From: Stagonosporopsis chrysanthemi
Lineage: Eukaryota; Ascomycota; Dothideomycetes; Pleosporales; Didymellaceae
Direction: 5' to 3'
Assembly (NCBI GenBank): GCA_022560025.1
Contig: JAFISE010000216.1
Coordinates: 1 to 43,980 of the forward strand
DNA length: 43,980 bases
This document shows, in pieces, positions 43,886-43,980 of the stretch. Within the stretch, counting starts at the first letter, position 1, and each line of letters starts with the position of its first letter. The position numbers were made by a program, and so were the translations under genes. The notes beneath the pieces were generated by a model. It ran no database searches. It was not told the DNA's origin and was given only the letters and a program-made list of their open reading frames with translations.

Positions 43886-43980
43886 TGTGAGGTCACTGTA
43901 GGCAGGCAATCGGACTCAAGGTAGATGGGATGGCTTCAAGGCCGAATTGGGGTTGTATTTGGATATCAGACGAATCCTTG
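43886..43980. other. Unassigned sequence after the RIP block
   Basis: Normal base composition starts at TGTGAGGTCACTG. It contains gaattggggttgtattt, loosely like the ttgaactgaggttgtattg segment of the family 1 LTR. It could be the edge of another, un-RIPed LTR, but the window ends too soon to tell. Confidence 0.25.

Overview
The window looks like an accessory, transposon-rich part of a filamentous ascomycete genome (Pezizomycotina, probably Dothideomycetes/Pleosporales). The evidence is genes with 46-73 bp GT-AG introns carrying CTRAY-type branch points, small secreted fungal protein families, and blocks of extremely TA-rich DNA in which CA and TG dinucleotides are nearly absent. That last pattern is the mark of repeat-induced point mutation (RIP). 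The species call is inference.

Layout. 1-3290 is a RIP-destroyed DNA transposon with a recognisable hAT C-terminal dimerisation region. 3983-8530 is an intact divergent pair: a membrane acyltransferase-3 protein (minus) and a processive GT2 glycosyltransferase (plus). 9.7-11.35 kb and 16.8-19.5 kb hold eroded gene relics, split by a 5.45 kb Copia retrotransposon (11352-16802, minus sense). Its LTRs match in length and it has a half-tRNA initiator-Met primer site; its internal part is RIP-saturated while its 5' LTR and leader are nearly clean.

19.9-27.6 kb is the gene-dense part: a secreted SMP-30-like beta-propeller, an unknown basic-tailed protein, a DUF3632-like protein, a secreted RNase T1/N1-fold protein lacking one catalytic His, and a 6-Cys beta/gamma-crystallin-like small secreted protein with a foldback MITE just after its stop codon. 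28-32.5 kb holds three pseudogenes (a Pro/acidic-rich one, an unknown one, and an ankyrin-repeat one). The ankyrin relic is interrupted by a solo LTR with a perfect 5 bp target duplication.

34.4-39.4 kb holds a second MITE copy, a 525-residue secreted repeat protein with a hydrophobin-like Cys-rich C-terminus, and a Ser/Thr/Pro-rich hypothetical. The right end has a second Copia family: a solo LTR at 40138-40294 and an element from 41228 that cuts off the 3' end of a small gene and itself ends abruptly near 43885.

How the parts may work together. The GT2/acyltransferase pair could make and acylate a surface polysaccharide. The four secreted proteins (propeller, RNase-like, crystallin-like, hydrophobin-like) fit a surface or host-interaction compartment between transposon blocks. 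Both statements are inferences from family and context.
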